Positions 35,275 through 44,446 of a stretch of DNA of 64,000 bases are shown here, in pieces. Numbering within the stretch: position 1 is the stretch's first letter; every line of letters starts with the position of its first letter. Under the pieces are notes generated by a model. It searched no databases and was not told the origin of the DNA. It saw only the letters and a program-made list of their open reading frames with translations. Source of the DNA: UBA1563 sp037440065 (GTDB taxonomy: Bacteria; Bacteroidota; Ignavibacteria; Ignavibacteriales; Ignavibacteriaceae); NCBI GenBank assembly GCA_037440065.1, contig JBBIUV010000017.1, positions 310,001-374,000 on the forward strand, in the 5' to 3' direction. Both the position numbers and the translations under genes were made by a program.

Positions 35275-35428
35275 TATTCTCCTCTATATTTATGTTGATC
35301 TTGAAACACCTAGATCAAATTAATTTACAACTTCCGGCTTTACAAAAAATATTTCCAACTAAAAGTCTTCACATTTTTTGCTGCCTAAATCTATAAAAAT
35401 AATTGTTGTTTTGCACCGTAAACAAGAA

Positions 35429-37507
35429 TTATTTTTTCATCACATCCAAAGCTTTTTTAGCTGCATCAAGGAGGAATTTTTCACTAACCGGTGAGCCAGT
35501 TGCATGTTCCATCCAAACATCCGGAGATACACTTCCGAATGTAGCCATTCTTTCAAATTCTTTTCCAAGATTTCCGGTTAGTTTTATATGTTCATCAATT
35601 TGAAAAGAGATTATATGTCCGAGCGGATAATCGGGTAAATAAAGAAAAGAATCAATCATGTGTGAATAAATACCGAGCAGCACTACATCTTTTATTTTGA
35701 AAACTGGAGCGTTAAATTTATTCCATATATTTTTTGAGATAGTTAACACAGCTTCCTTCAACTGCTCTGCATTAGCATCCGGATGCTCGTACATCCAATG
35801 CCAAACTTCCATATCAACGAGAGATACACCAGCGATTTCATAGACGGCCCAAAAATCTTGAAGTGCTTGTAAAGCTTCTGCATTTTTGTCTTCCGATTGT
35901 AAATCCAATAACGCCAAATCTCTGCTTTGAAAAAGAAATGCAAACGCTTCGGTAAAAGCAGTGTTCGGAACACCCTGAAGCATATAATGATCAATTAAAT
36001 TGAGAGAAAAAGTTTGTTCAACATTGTGCCCCAGTTCGTGAATAGCAATATTGTAACCTTTGTAATTCATTCCGGATTTGTCAACTCGCGTGCGAAGATG
36101 AGCTTTTTCAGAACGCATCCCTGCGCCCCATGCATGACCTGAACCACGCGCAGCATCAACCTCAATATTGTTAGCCAAATAATCAGCTTTCTCTTTTGTA
36201 AATCCAAGTTTTGTTAAAAGGTTTGGGATATCCTTTTGGAATGAGTTGGGAGTTTGATATTTTTTTGAAACAATTTTATCTAAGTCGGCTTCAGAATATT
36301 TACTCTTCGGTTTAAATCCGTTGTACCAAATATCAAAGGGTTCCAGTGGTCTGCTTAATCGTTTTTCAATTAATTGTGCAGTTTGTTTAACAAGTGGAGA
36401 GGATAAAACAGATTCAAATATTTCTTTAACACGAACTTCCGGCATTTCACGGTTTTCGTTAAACTTTCTATCAATCAATGTTTTAGCTGTTGGCGAGTAA
36501 GGATCAGCCAGTTTTGAAGCGTTGAAATCATCCAACAATATTTGATAGCGGGTGTTCGGTTCAGCTTTTTCTGAAAAAGTTTTTTCTCCTTTTTGATTTT
36601 CAGTGTAGTCTTTTATGGGAGAAATTTTTACTTCATTGGTAAACGGATTCCAATCGACCGCTGGATTATCAATTACACTTTCGGGAATTGTTTGTGTAAC
36701 AATTCGCTCCATAACTTTTTGAATGATTCTTTGTTTCTCAAATCCAACCTTTTCCAAAGAATAATTTGCTTTCAACTCATCTCGTAAATTCCAATGAGAA
36801 AGTAGGCGCATCTTCTCGGGAAAAAGTCTCTCTCCTTTTTCGTTTAAGACGTGGTGCATCCAAACATTATAACCGGCAATATATGCAGCAGATTTTGCAG
36901 TTGCTTCAGCGATTGCCAAATTAACTTCGGCAGGAATTCTTTTTGCAAAACGATGAGCCAAGCGCGTTTCCGCCCAATCTTTACGCGACCATGAGCCACT
37001 TTTAGATAAACGTTCTTCCAACGTTGTTAATGGGAAATTAAGTAGAACAATAAATGCTATTTTGTTTTGGAAAAAATCATCGTTTATGTGAGCGGAAGGT
37101 TCGTAACCGGCAAATATTTCATCAACCGGAAGAATTGGTCCTAATTCCAGATCAGCTTGCTGTTTGTATTCCAAACTCAATTTATTGAAGTGGCCATCTG
37201 TTTGTTCCATAAGATATTCAAATCTTTTCAAGAGCTGATCGTGTGTGTCGGGATCACCGGCATAATTCGCGAGGATAAAGTCTTCAAAATCTTTTTGGCT
37301 CCCGTCAGTTTCGCGCCAGAATTCTGAAACTTGTGCAACTCCCTTTTCAATTTTTAACTTTTGTGTTTCCCCGTACTTTTGAATTAATTGCCGTTTCAAC
37401 TTTTGAGTTGAATCATCAATCCATGTTGGTTTTAAAGCTTGAGCTTTCATAAAAGTCAATCCGAAGAAAATAGTAAAAAGTAATATTGATAAATGAATTC
37501 TTTTCAT
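35429..37507 (-). CDS. Secreted gluzincin metallopeptidase (M3-like)
   Basis: The ATG at 37507 gives 692 residues and a clean signal peptide (MKRIHLSILLFTIFFGLTFMKAQA). A longer frame to 37558 would overlap the upstream gene and bury the signal, so it is rejected. The zinc site is IHELGHN near residue 470 (HExxH), with a candidate third ligand Glu in NTAFTEAFAF about 25 residues on, as in M3-type peptidases. The rest is mostly helical. Its substrate is unknown; it is probably periplasmic. It starts 8 bases after the alpha/beta hydrolase gene. Confidence 0.78.
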   Translation of the reverse strand: MKRIHLSILLFTIFFGLTFMKAQALKPTWIDDSTQKLKRQLIQKYGETQKLKIEKGVAQVSEFWRETDGSQKDFEDFILANYAGDPDTHDQLLKRFEYLMEQTDGHFNKLSLEYKQQADLELGPILPVDEIFAGYEPSAHINDDFFQNKIAFIVLLNFPLTTLEERLSKSGSWSRKDWAETRLAHRFAKRIPAEVNLAIAEATAKSAAYIAGYNVWMHHVLNEKGERLFPEKMRLLSHWNLRDELKANYSLEKVGFEKQRIIQKVMERIVTQTIPESVIDNPAVDWNPFTNEVKISPIKDYTENQKGEKTFSEKAEPNTRYQILLDDFNASKLADPYSPTAKTLIDRKFNENREMPEVRVKEIFESVLSSPLVKQTAQLIEKRLSRPLEPFDIWYNGFKPKSKYSEADLDKIVSKKYQTPNSFQKDIPNLLTKLGFTKEKADYLANNIEVDAARGSGHAWGAGMRSEKAHLRTRVDKSGMNYKGYNIAIHELGHNVEQTFSLNLIDHYMLQGVPNTAFTEAFAFLFQSRDLALLDLQSEDKNAEALQALQDFWAVYEIAGVSLVDMEVWHWMYEHPDANAEQLKEAVLTISKNIWNKFNAPVFKIKDVVLLGIYSHMIDSFLYLPDYPLGHIISFQIDEHIKLTGNLGKEFERMATFGSVSPDVWMEHATGSPVSEKFLLDAAKKALDVMKK

Positions 37508-37515
37508 AAACAACC

Positions 37516-38532
37516 TTATGGTTTTTCGTTTAGAAATTTTTGAATTTCGGTACGGCATAATTCCATTTCACAACCGACCGCTAAGTGCCCGCAATCATTT
37601 TTTAGAAGAAGAGTTTTAGCGTTTGCTACTGCCGCAAAATCAAGAGCCGGTTGCGGATTCAAGAGTAAATCTGTTTCAGAAACAATGATGAAAAGTTTTG
37701 CTTTAATTTGTTTCGCTGTTTCTTCAAATGAGGAATCATAATTGCGCGTGATGTCATGCTCAAACATGGCTTCAAGTTGGGTTAGATAACTTGAGGAAGT
37801 AAAAATTGGAGATGTTCTTTCAAACTTTTTTTCTATTTCACTGAATTTATCTGATGGATAATTTCTATTTGTATTTGCCGGTGTTCTTGCTAAAAGTTGA
37901 ATAACAATATTCAACTTCTTTATAATCTCATCTTCATGTTCACCATACTTTTTACCGGAAGTAATGATCTCCTTCATCAACGAAAAAATAATTTTTTCGT
38001 TTGAAGTGAGCTTTGGTGATGCGGCGTATGGAATTACTTTATCCATAAAATCGGGATAAGCAACCGCAAACTCAAACGCTTGCATACTTCCCATGGAGCC
38101 GCCGATAATCGCAAAAAGATGATTTATTTTCAGAACATCTTTTACCAATTTATATTCAGATTCGACCATATCACGAATAGTGATCTTCGGAAAAGAGATT
38201 TCGGTTGAGTAATTTGTGGGAGAAGTCGATACTCCGTTTCCAAGCGCATCAACAACAATAATAAAATAATTTGCTGAATCGATTAACTTGTCCGCACCGA
38301 GAAGACTGATTACATCTTTACTTACGCCCGCAAACCAGGTGGGAATAAGAATTGCGTTGGTGCTGTCGATATTGAGTGTGCCGAATGTACGATAACCAAT
38401 TTTACAGTCGTAAAGAATTTTTCCGCTTTCTAATTTTAGATCTCCAATCAAACCTAATTGCTGCGTACTTTCTGCAAAATTCGAGTGAAGAAATAGAAAA
38501 AGAAAAACGAGAAAGAAAATTCTTCTTAACAT
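37516..38532 (-). CDS. Secreted MetX-like alpha/beta hydrolase
   Basis: The 338-residue product has a signal peptide (residues 1-20). It then has the alpha/beta-hydrolase core of the homoserine acetyltransferase family: IGYRTFGTL, a nucleophile elbow GGSMGSMQ near residue 145, a later Asp (SETDLLLNPQ) and His (DCGHLAVGC). True MetX is cytoplasmic and acts in methionine synthesis. An exported version is more likely an esterase or acyl hydrolase. No other methionine gene is nearby. It lies 1 base from the UDP-glucose dehydrogenase gene and 8 from the peptidase gene, suggesting one transcript. Confidence 0.8.
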   Translation of the reverse strand: MLRRIFFLVFLFLFLHSNFAESTQQLGLIGDLKLESGKILYDCKIGYRTFGTLNIDSTNAILIPTWFAGVSKDVISLLGADKLIDSANYFIIVVDALGNGVSTSPTNYSTEISFPKITIRDMVESEYKLVKDVLKINHLFAIIGGSMGSMQAFEFAVAYPDFMDKVIPYAASPKLTSNEKIIFSLMKEIITSGKKYGEHEDEIIKKLNIVIQLLARTPANTNRNYPSDKFSEIEKKFERTSPIFTSSSYLTQLEAMFEHDITRNYDSSFEETAKQIKAKLFIIVSETDLLLNPQPALDFAAVANAKTLLLKNDCGHLAVGCEMELCRTEIQKFLNEKP

Positions 38533-38533
38533 A

Positions 38534-39862
38534 TCAAACCTTCACGGCACTTCGTCCAATGCTATAGTAAGTGTAATGAAGTTCTTTCATCCGCGATGGT
38601 TCGAAAATATTTCTTCCATCGAAAATAACTTTGTTCTTTAATTTTGAAGAGACGAGAGAAAAGTCGGGATTTCTAAATTCATTCCACTCGGTAAAAATCA
38701 ACAATGCATCGGCATTCTCAAGAGCTTCATATTCATTATTCGCATAAGTTATTCGGTCTTGTAGATAAAATTTGGCTGATTCAGAAGCAACCGGATCGTG
38801 TGCAGAAACAGTCCCACCATGTTTCAATAATTCATTTATTATTACAACAGACGGAGCTTCACGCATGTCATCGGTGTTCGGTTTAAACGCCAATCCCCAA
38901 ACGGCAAAATGTTTTCCTTTTATATCATTACCAAAATGACTCAATACTTTATCTATCAAGACAAGTTTCTGAGCTTTATTTACTTTATCTACTGCTTCTA
39001 AGATTTTTAAGGGTGAATCATTTTCAGAGGAGGTTTTTATCAAAGCATTGACATCTTTCGGAAAGCAAGAACCGCCATAACCAATCCCCGGGAATAAAAA
39101 TCTTTTCCCAATGCGGTTATCTGTTCCCATTCCACGCCGGATCATATCAACGTTGGCGCCGACTTTTTCGCAGAAGTTTGCGAGTTCATTCATAAAAGTA
39201 ATTCTCATTGCTAAATATGAATTTGCCGCGTACTTGGTAACTTCAGCACTGGCAGTGTCCATTGCCAAAATCGGGTTCCCTTGTCGCACAAATGGTTCGT
39301 ACAATTCTTTCATTTTTTGCATAGAATGTTCGTTGTTCGTACCGATAACAATTCTATCGGGTTTAAGAAAATCATCAACAGCAAAACCCTCACGTAAAAA
39401 TTCCGGATTCGAGACAACATCAAAATTTTTAACTCCTGCTTTTGCAATTTGGTCTGCAACCCGTTTAGCGGTTCCTACAGGCACCGTACTTTTATTCACA
39501 ATAATTTTGAACGTTTTGTCATGCTGTTCTTTTAATATTATCCCAATCTCTTCGGCTACTCCCAAAACATATTTCAGATCGGCGGAACCGTCATCATCTT
39601 GTGGAGTGGGCAAACAAAGAAAAACAATTTCTGAATTTAAGATTGCATCTTTTAGATCTTCTGTAAAAGACAATCTCTTTTTGGCAATGTTTCTGTAGAA
39701 GATAGTCTCAAGCCCTGGTTCATAAATGGTAACTTCAGCATTTTTTAATTTCTTTAATTTTTCCTGATGGTTATCAACACAAATAACGTTGTTACCCATT
39801 TCTGCAAAACAAGTACCGGAAACAAGTCCAACATAACCGGTTCCCACAACAGCAAGATTCAT
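38534..39862 (-). CDS. UDP-glucose 6-dehydrogenase
   Basis: The 442-residue product oxidises UDP-glucose to UDP-glucuronate with NAD for surface polysaccharides. It shows the N-terminal Rossmann motif VVGTGYVGLVSG (residues 4-15), YEPGL and STVPVGT. The active-site Cys is in GYGGSCFPKD near residue 262, and a C-terminal domain carries FKPNTDDMREAPS. Length and motifs are complete. No glycosyltransferases are adjacent, so the product may feed a locus elsewhere. It heads the minus-strand group with the hydrolase and peptidase genes. Confidence 0.95.
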   Translation of the reverse strand: MNLAVVGTGYVGLVSGTCFAEMGNNVICVDNHQEKLKKLKNAEVTIYEPGLETIFYRNIAKKRLSFTEDLKDAILNSEIVFLCLPTPQDDDGSADLKYVLGVAEEIGIILKEQHDKTFKIIVNKSTVPVGTAKRVADQIAKAGVKNFDVVSNPEFLREGFAVDDFLKPDRIVIGTNNEHSMQKMKELYEPFVRQGNPILAMDTASAEVTKYAANSYLAMRITFMNELANFCEKVGANVDMIRRGMGTDNRIGKRFLFPGIGYGGSCFPKDVNALIKTSSENDSPLKILEAVDKVNKAQKLVLIDKVLSHFGNDIKGKHFAVWGLAFKPNTDDMREAPSVVIINELLKHGGTVSAHDPVASESAKFYLQDRITYANNEYEALENADALLIFTEWNEFRNPDFSLVSSKLKNKVIFDGRNIFEPSRMKELHYTYYSIGRSAVKV

Positions 39863-40046
39863 TCAATACTCCAAAATTTTTACAATAATTATATCTGAAC
39901 GCACTAAAATTAACTAAATTTTAGCCGATTAGAAAAAGAGTTTGACATTTCAACTTCATTTTCAAAAAAGCGTGACTGTTTTTTCGTGCAAATTCAGTAA
40001 TTTTAGCTAAAGAAAATCCTAATCTTAGCTTACAAAGGAAATAATC

Positions 40047-41012
40047 ATGAGCATTCTAGTTGATAAAAAAACGCGTCTGGTGGTTCAAGGAATTACCGGC
40101 GGCGAAGGTTCTTTTCACGCAAAACAAATGATCGAATACAAAACAAAAGTTGTTGCAGGCGTTACACCTGGTAAAGGCGGAACAAAGTTTGAGGAAACCG
40201 ATATTCCAATTTATAATACCGTTGCCGAAGCAGTAAAAATTGCAAAAGCAAATACTTCGGTTATTTTTGTTCCACCGGCGTTCGCCGCTGATGCTATTTT
40301 AGAAGCTGCAAATGCAGGTATCAAAGTTATCATTTGTATTACTGAAGGAATTCCGGCAAAAGATATGACCATGGCTTACAACGCCATCAAAAATAAAGAT
40401 GTTGTTTTGATTGGTCCAAACTGCCCCGGAGTAATTTCTCCAGGACAAGCAAAAGTAGGAATCATGCCAGGTTTTATTCATAAACAAGGAAAGATCGGCG
40501 TTGTTTCTCGCAGTGGAACTTTAACTTATGAAGCCGTAAAACAATTAACAGATTTGAACATTGGGCAATCAACTTGTGTTGGTATTGGCGGCGACCCGAT
40601 CATCGGCTCACAATTTATAAACATCATCAAAATGTTTAATGATGATCCGGGAACTGAAGGAATTGTAATGATAGGCGAAATTGGTGGAAGCGCTGAAGAA
40701 GACGCTGCGGCTTTTATCAAAAAGAATGTAAAGAAACCGGTCGTCGGATTCATTGCCGGAAGAACAGCGCCTCCCGGAAGAAGAATGGGACACGCAGGAG
40801 CAATCATTTCAGGTGGAAAAGGCACTGCTGCTGAAAAAATGGCCGCAATGAAAAAAGCAGGAATTAAAGTTGTTGAAAGTCCAGCTGAAATCGGCATCAC
40901 AATGAAAAAAGCTTTGGAAGAAGTTTATGGTGCGAAGAAACCGGTTAAGAAGATCGCGACAAAAACTACTTCTAAGAAAAAAATTGTTGCAAAGAAATCA
41001 ACTAAAAAATAA
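40047..41012 (+). CDS. sucD: Succinyl-CoA ligase alpha subunit with Lys-rich tail
   Basis: The 321-residue product makes succinyl-CoA/succinate interconversion with the beta subunit in the citric acid cycle. It carries the CoA-binding fold VVQGITGGEGSFHAKQM at the start, GPNCPGVISPG, and the phospho-His region GHAGAIISGGKGTA near residue 252. After the usual end near residue 295 there is an added tail of about 25 residues made almost only of Lys, Thr, Ala, Ser and Val, not part of the family fold. The beta subunit gene is not in the window. An AAAGGAAA ribosome-binding site precedes the ATG. Confidence 0.94.
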   Translation: MSILVDKKTRLVVQGITGGEGSFHAKQMIEYKTKVVAGVTPGKGGTKFEETDIPIYNTVAEAVKIAKANTSVIFVPPAFAADAILEAANAGIKVIICITEGIPAKDMTMAYNAIKNKDVVLIGPNCPGVISPGQAKVGIMPGFIHKQGKIGVVSRSGTLTYEAVKQLTDLNIGQSTCVGIGGDPIIGSQFINIIKMFNDDPGTEGIVMIGEIGGSAEEDAAAFIKKNVKKPVVGFIAGRTAPPGRRMGHAGAIISGGKGTAAEKMAAMKKAGIKVVESPAEIGITMKKALEEVYGAKKPVKKIATKTTSKKKIVAKKSTKK

Positions 41013-41037
41013 ATTCTAAAATTTCTAATATTCTAAA

Positions 41038-41071
41038 GCGTCATTCGCTAACAACGGGTGACGCAATTTTT
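41038..41071 (+). terminator. Terminator after sucD
   Basis: A 10-bp stem with G-U pairs (GCGTCATTCG / CGGGTGACGC) is followed by AATTTTTAT. Confidence 0.7.
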
Positions 41072-41093
41072 ATGTTTAACAAATGGAGAATAA

Positions 41094-41525
41094 ATGACAA
41101 ATAAAACCTTCGCAATGATAAAACCGGACGCAGTAAGAAAAAATCTTGTTGGTCAAATAATTACAAAATTCACAGAAGCCGGATTCAAAGTTAAAGCAAT
41201 GAAAATGACCCGACTTACAAAAGAATCAGCTCAAGGATTTTACGAAGTCCATAAACAAAGACCTTTTTACAATGATCTTGTTGAGTTTATGAGTTCAGGT
41301 CCGGTTGTAGCTTTAGCTTTAGAAAAAGAAAATGCCGTTGCTGATTACAGAAAACTTATCGGGGCAACTGATCCGGCAGAAGCTGAAGAAGGAACAATAC
41401 GTAAATTATACGCTGACAGTAAAAGTGAAAATGCGGTTCATGGTTCAGACTCTGATGAAAATGCTGCAATAGAAATCGCTCACTTTTTTTCTCGAAACGA
41501 ATTACTAAATAACTACACAGATTAA
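41094..41525 (+). CDS. ndk: Nucleoside diphosphate kinase
   Basis: The 143-residue product has the complete NDK sequence: FAMIKPDAVRKNLVGQI at the start, and the phosphohistidine in NAVHGSDSDENA near residue 118. It balances NTP pools by transferring the gamma phosphate from ATP to other NDPs. An ATGGAGAA-type ribosome-binding site precedes the ATG. The Nudix gene follows after only 2 bases. Confidence 0.97.
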   Translation: MTNKTFAMIKPDAVRKNLVGQIITKFTEAGFKVKAMKMTRLTKESAQGFYEVHKQRPFYNDLVEFMSSGPVVALALEKENAVADYRKLIGATDPAEAEEGTIRKLYADSKSENAVHGSDSDENAAIEIAHFFSRNELLNNYTD

Positions 41526-41527
41526 AA

Positions 41528-42067
41528 TTGCTCCGCTGGCAAAAAATCTCTTCACAAACAAAATTCCAGAATGACCACTGGAGTTACCAGATTGACGAAT
41601 TTCAATTAGAGAATGGTGAACGTGGTGTTTATCATTACGTTCACTCTACCGGTTCTTCAATGGTTATTCCCGTTACTTCGGGTGGAAAAATTTTAATGGT
41701 AAAACAATATCGCTACTTAAACGAACGCGAAAGTATTGAATTTCCCTGCGGTGGTTTGGAAGATGGGAATTCATATCAAGAAAATGCTTTAAAGGAACTC
41801 CGTGAAGAAACCGGATTTTCTGCCGGAACAATTTCTGAAATTAGTGAGTTTGCACCATTTACCGGCGCGGCGGATGAAATCTGCAAAGTTTTTCTGGCGA
41901 AAGATTTATTCCCTTCTCCCCTTCCTAAAGATGCAACTGAAGAATTTGAACTTCTCGAAATGTCTCCAAACGAAATTGAAGACCTAATTAGTAAAAATAT
42001 AATTTGGGATGGACTAACGTTAGCAGCTTGGTCGCTGACAAGGAGACATTTTCAAAATGAACTATAA
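41528..42067 (+). CDS. Nudix hydrolase, ADP-ribose pyrophosphatase-like
   Basis: The 179-residue frame starts with TTG at 41528, 2 bases after ndk. The next ATG would delete the N-terminal strands (WSYQIDEFQLENGERGVYHYV) that the family needs, so TTG is preferred. The Nudix box is GGLEDGNSYQENALKELREE (about 77-96) followed by TGF, a full GX5EX7REUXEEXGU match. The flanking EFAPFTGAADEICKVFLAKDL region resembles ADP-ribose pyrophosphatases. It probably hydrolyses ADP-ribose or a nucleotide sugar. It overlaps the next gene by 11 bases. Confidence 0.88.
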   Translation: MLRWQKISSQTKFQNDHWSYQIDEFQLENGERGVYHYVHSTGSSMVIPVTSGGKILMVKQYRYLNERESIEFPCGGLEDGNSYQENALKELREETGFSAGTISEISEFAPFTGAADEICKVFLAKDLFPSPLPKDATEEFELLEMSPNEIEDLISKNIIWDGLTLAAWSLTRRHFQNEL

Positions 42068-43298
42068 ATTATTTCTCATTTCGTTTCTTTTTCTTCAAAC
42101 TATTTTCTGTCAATCCAACAAAATCAAAATAAGAACCGGTGCTGAGCTACTTCTTTCAGAAAATATTGATCTTGTTGAGGGTCAAAATCTCGGAATTATT
42201 ACAAACCATACGGCTCTCCTTTCCAACGGAACTCATCTTATCGATGCACTTTATAATTCGGAATTTAGGATTAAAATTGTAGCATTGTTTGGGCCCGAAC
42301 ATGGCATTCGCGGACAGGCAAAAGCCGGAGAAGCGATCGAAAATGGAATCGATCAAACAACTCAAGCGCCTATTTATTCACTCTACGGAAAAAACAAAAA
42401 GCCTACTAAAGAAATGCTCAGGGATGTTGGAGTTTTGGTTTTTGACATGCAGGATGTTGGCGCCCGTTTCTACACTTATATTTCTACACTTTATTATTCG
42501 CTGCAAGCAGCGGCAGAAAATAATATTCCGATTGTTGTGCTCGATAGACCAAATCCGATTGGCGGAAATTATGTTGACGGACCGATTCGTCAAGATACAT
42601 TAAATTCATTTGTAGGAATCGCTCCTATTCCCATTGCTCACGGAATGACATTCGGCGAGCTGGCAAATTATTTCAATGATGAAAATCTTTTAGGAAATAA
42701 TCTGCACGCAAAACTTGAAATTGTAAAGATGAAAAAATGGCAAAGAAATTATTTTTTTGATGATTTGTCTCTTTCATGGATTAAACCCTCCCCCAATATT
42801 ACAGATTTACAAACCGCGTTGGTTTATCCCGGAACATGTTTGATTGAAGGAACAAATATTTCAGAAGGAAGAGGAACATCAAAACCATTTTTAACAATCG
42901 GGGCGCCATTTATCAATGCAAAACAGTTGGTAAATGAATTGCGGAAATTCAAATTTAAAGGATTGACTTTTGCACCGACTACTTTTACACCGCAAGATAT
43001 TCCAAACGTTGCTGAAAATCCGAAATACAACAAAATTATTTGCAACGGCATTGAGATAAATGTGATTAACAAAAACAAGATTGAATCGGTAAAATTTGGA
43101 ATAGCACTGCTTTATACACTACATAAATTATATCCCAATAAATTTTCCTTTAAAGAAAAATCATTTGACCTACTTTCGGGTGATTCAAAAACACGAGAAC
43201 AGTTGTTAAGGAATGTCACACCGGATAAAATTTACAAGTCTTACCATGAGGAATTATCAAAGTTCAAAGAAATTCGAAAAAAATATTTACTTTATTAA
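42057..43298 (+). CDS. NamZ-like exo-beta-N-acetylmuramidase (DUF1343)
   Basis: The 413-residue product has a signal sequence (residues 1-18). It then has the DUF1343 landmarks: LGIITNHTA, ALFGPEHGIRGQA, PIYSLYG, VFDMQDVGARFYTYI, LDRPNPIGG and a C-terminal IKPSPNITDLQTALVYPGTC with EGTNISEGRGTSKPF. Members remove terminal MurNAc from peptidoglycan fragments (NamZ). It probably acts in the periplasm in wall recycling. It overlaps the Nudix gene and is followed after 9 bases by a lipoprotein gene. Confidence 0.9.
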   Translation: MNYKLFLISFLFLQTIFCQSNKIKIRTGAELLLSENIDLVEGQNLGIITNHTALLSNGTHLIDALYNSEFRIKIVALFGPEHGIRGQAKAGEAIENGIDQTTQAPIYSLYGKNKKPTKEMLRDVGVLVFDMQDVGARFYTYISTLYYSLQAAAENNIPIVVLDRPNPIGGNYVDGPIRQDTLNSFVGIAPIPIAHGMTFGELANYFNDENLLGNNLHAKLEIVKMKKWQRNYFFDDLSLSWIKPSPNITDLQTALVYPGTCLIEGTNISEGRGTSKPFLTIGAPFINAKQLVNELRKFKFKGLTFAPTTFTPQDIPNVAENPKYNKIICNGIEINVINKNKIESVKFGIALLYTLHKLYPNKFSFKEKSFDLLSGDSKTREQLLRNVTPDKIYKSYHEELSKFKEIRKKYLLY

Positions 43299-43307
43299 AG
43301 GATACAA

Positions 43308-44354
43308 ATGAAAAAACTACTTGCACTAACCATATTACTGTTTTCTTTTTTTATCGGATGTGGTAAAAAAGATGAACCGGCAAAAGAAGAAAAAACTTTT
43401 TCCACTGCGTTTGATTCTTCCGAAATAAAAGCAGTTCCGATTACTGATGGCTCCATCTCATTGGTTGATTTGAAATATGGATTGACGAAAGGTTCGGAAT
43501 ATCATTACCGCCTCACCAGCATCACGGATGATAATCAATCAATTAAAGCCGATACTTCTATCGCACAAAATATTAAACAAGCGCTCACGTATTTGTTAAA
43601 ACTCAATGTAAAAGATGTTGATAAAGACGGCGTAATGGAAATCGAGTTTACTTTTACTTCGGTTAAACTCGATGCAACGGGAAACGGAAAAACTTTTTCT
43701 TATCAATCAGGCAACAAACTTTCCGGTGATGATAAAAAGAATTACGCAAACTATGAAGCTGTTATCAACAATCCTTTTACAGCAAGAGTAGCTCCAAAAG
43801 GTGAAATCTTTGAATTTTTCAGAACAGACAGAATTGCAAATAAAATTATCGAATTGGGCGGATTGAGAGATTCGGTTTCCTTGGAAGAAAAGAAAATGCT
43901 TCAGCAGCAAATAACAGAAGGTGCACTTCGACCACTACTCATGCAGGTGTTTAGAAAATTGCCGGCGCAGCAGGTAAAAAAAGATTCTATGTGGACATTA
44001 GCAAATCCTCCGGCTCAAATGCCCTTTTTTGAAATGACAAATACATTGAATTTCAAAATAACCGGTTTTGAAAAATATAAAGAAAGTAATCTCGCGGTAA
44101 TCGAAGCAGGTTTAAGTTCACAATACAAAATCTCCGAAAGAGCCAAACAAGCAAAGGTCTCTGTGAATTCACCTTCCTACAAAGGTGAAGGGAAAATTTA
44201 TTTCAACTTGACAAGGGGTTTGGTTGAAAAATCAAAAACAAATAATTATTTAACAATTGAAATGAGTATGATGGCTCCAGCAAGAACAGGCGGACTTCAA
44301 AAAGTAACTCAACGACAGTATACAAAAACAACAAACATTCTAGAATTACTATAA
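43308..44354 (+). CDS. Lipoprotein of DUF6263-like type
   Basis: The 348-residue product has a lipoprotein signal (FFIGC, Cys18). The mature part is beta-rich, with a LKYGLTKGSEYHYRLTS opening and NPFTARVAPKGEIFEFFRTD, resembling DUF6263 proteins of unknown function. The DKDGVMEIEFTFTSVKL segment fits an extended strand pair. It is the last gene of the ndk-Nudix-NamZ-lipoprotein group and is followed by a bidirectional terminator. The family call is tentative. Confidence 0.65.
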   Translation: MKKLLALTILLFSFFIGCGKKDEPAKEEKTFSTAFDSSEIKAVPITDGSISLVDLKYGLTKGSEYHYRLTSITDDNQSIKADTSIAQNIKQALTYLLKLNVKDVDKDGVMEIEFTFTSVKLDATGNGKTFSYQSGNKLSGDDKKNYANYEAVINNPFTARVAPKGEIFEFFRTDRIANKIIELGGLRDSVSLEEKKMLQQQITEGALRPLLMQVFRKLPAQQVKKDSMWTLANPPAQMPFFEMTNTLNFKITGFEKYKESNLAVIEAGLSSQYKISERAKQAKVSVNSPSYKGEGKIYFNLTRGLVEKSKTNNYLTIEMSMMAPARTGGLQKVTQRQYTKTTNILELL

Positions 44355-44390
44355 ATTCTTATTGTAAGAATTCTGCACTCTATTCTTAAC

Positions 44391-44425
44391 AAAAAAGCCT
44401 GAGTATTTACTCAGGCTTTTTCTTT
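44391..44425. terminator. Bidirectional terminator between convergent genes
   Basis: A long perfect stem (AAAAAGCCTGAGT / ACTCAGGCTTTTT, loop about 4 nt) is flanked by A-run and T-run, ending the lipoprotein transcript on + and the dcp-like transcript on -. Confidence 0.9.
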
Positions 44426-44446
44426 TCACTTCACTCAATCAGCTTT

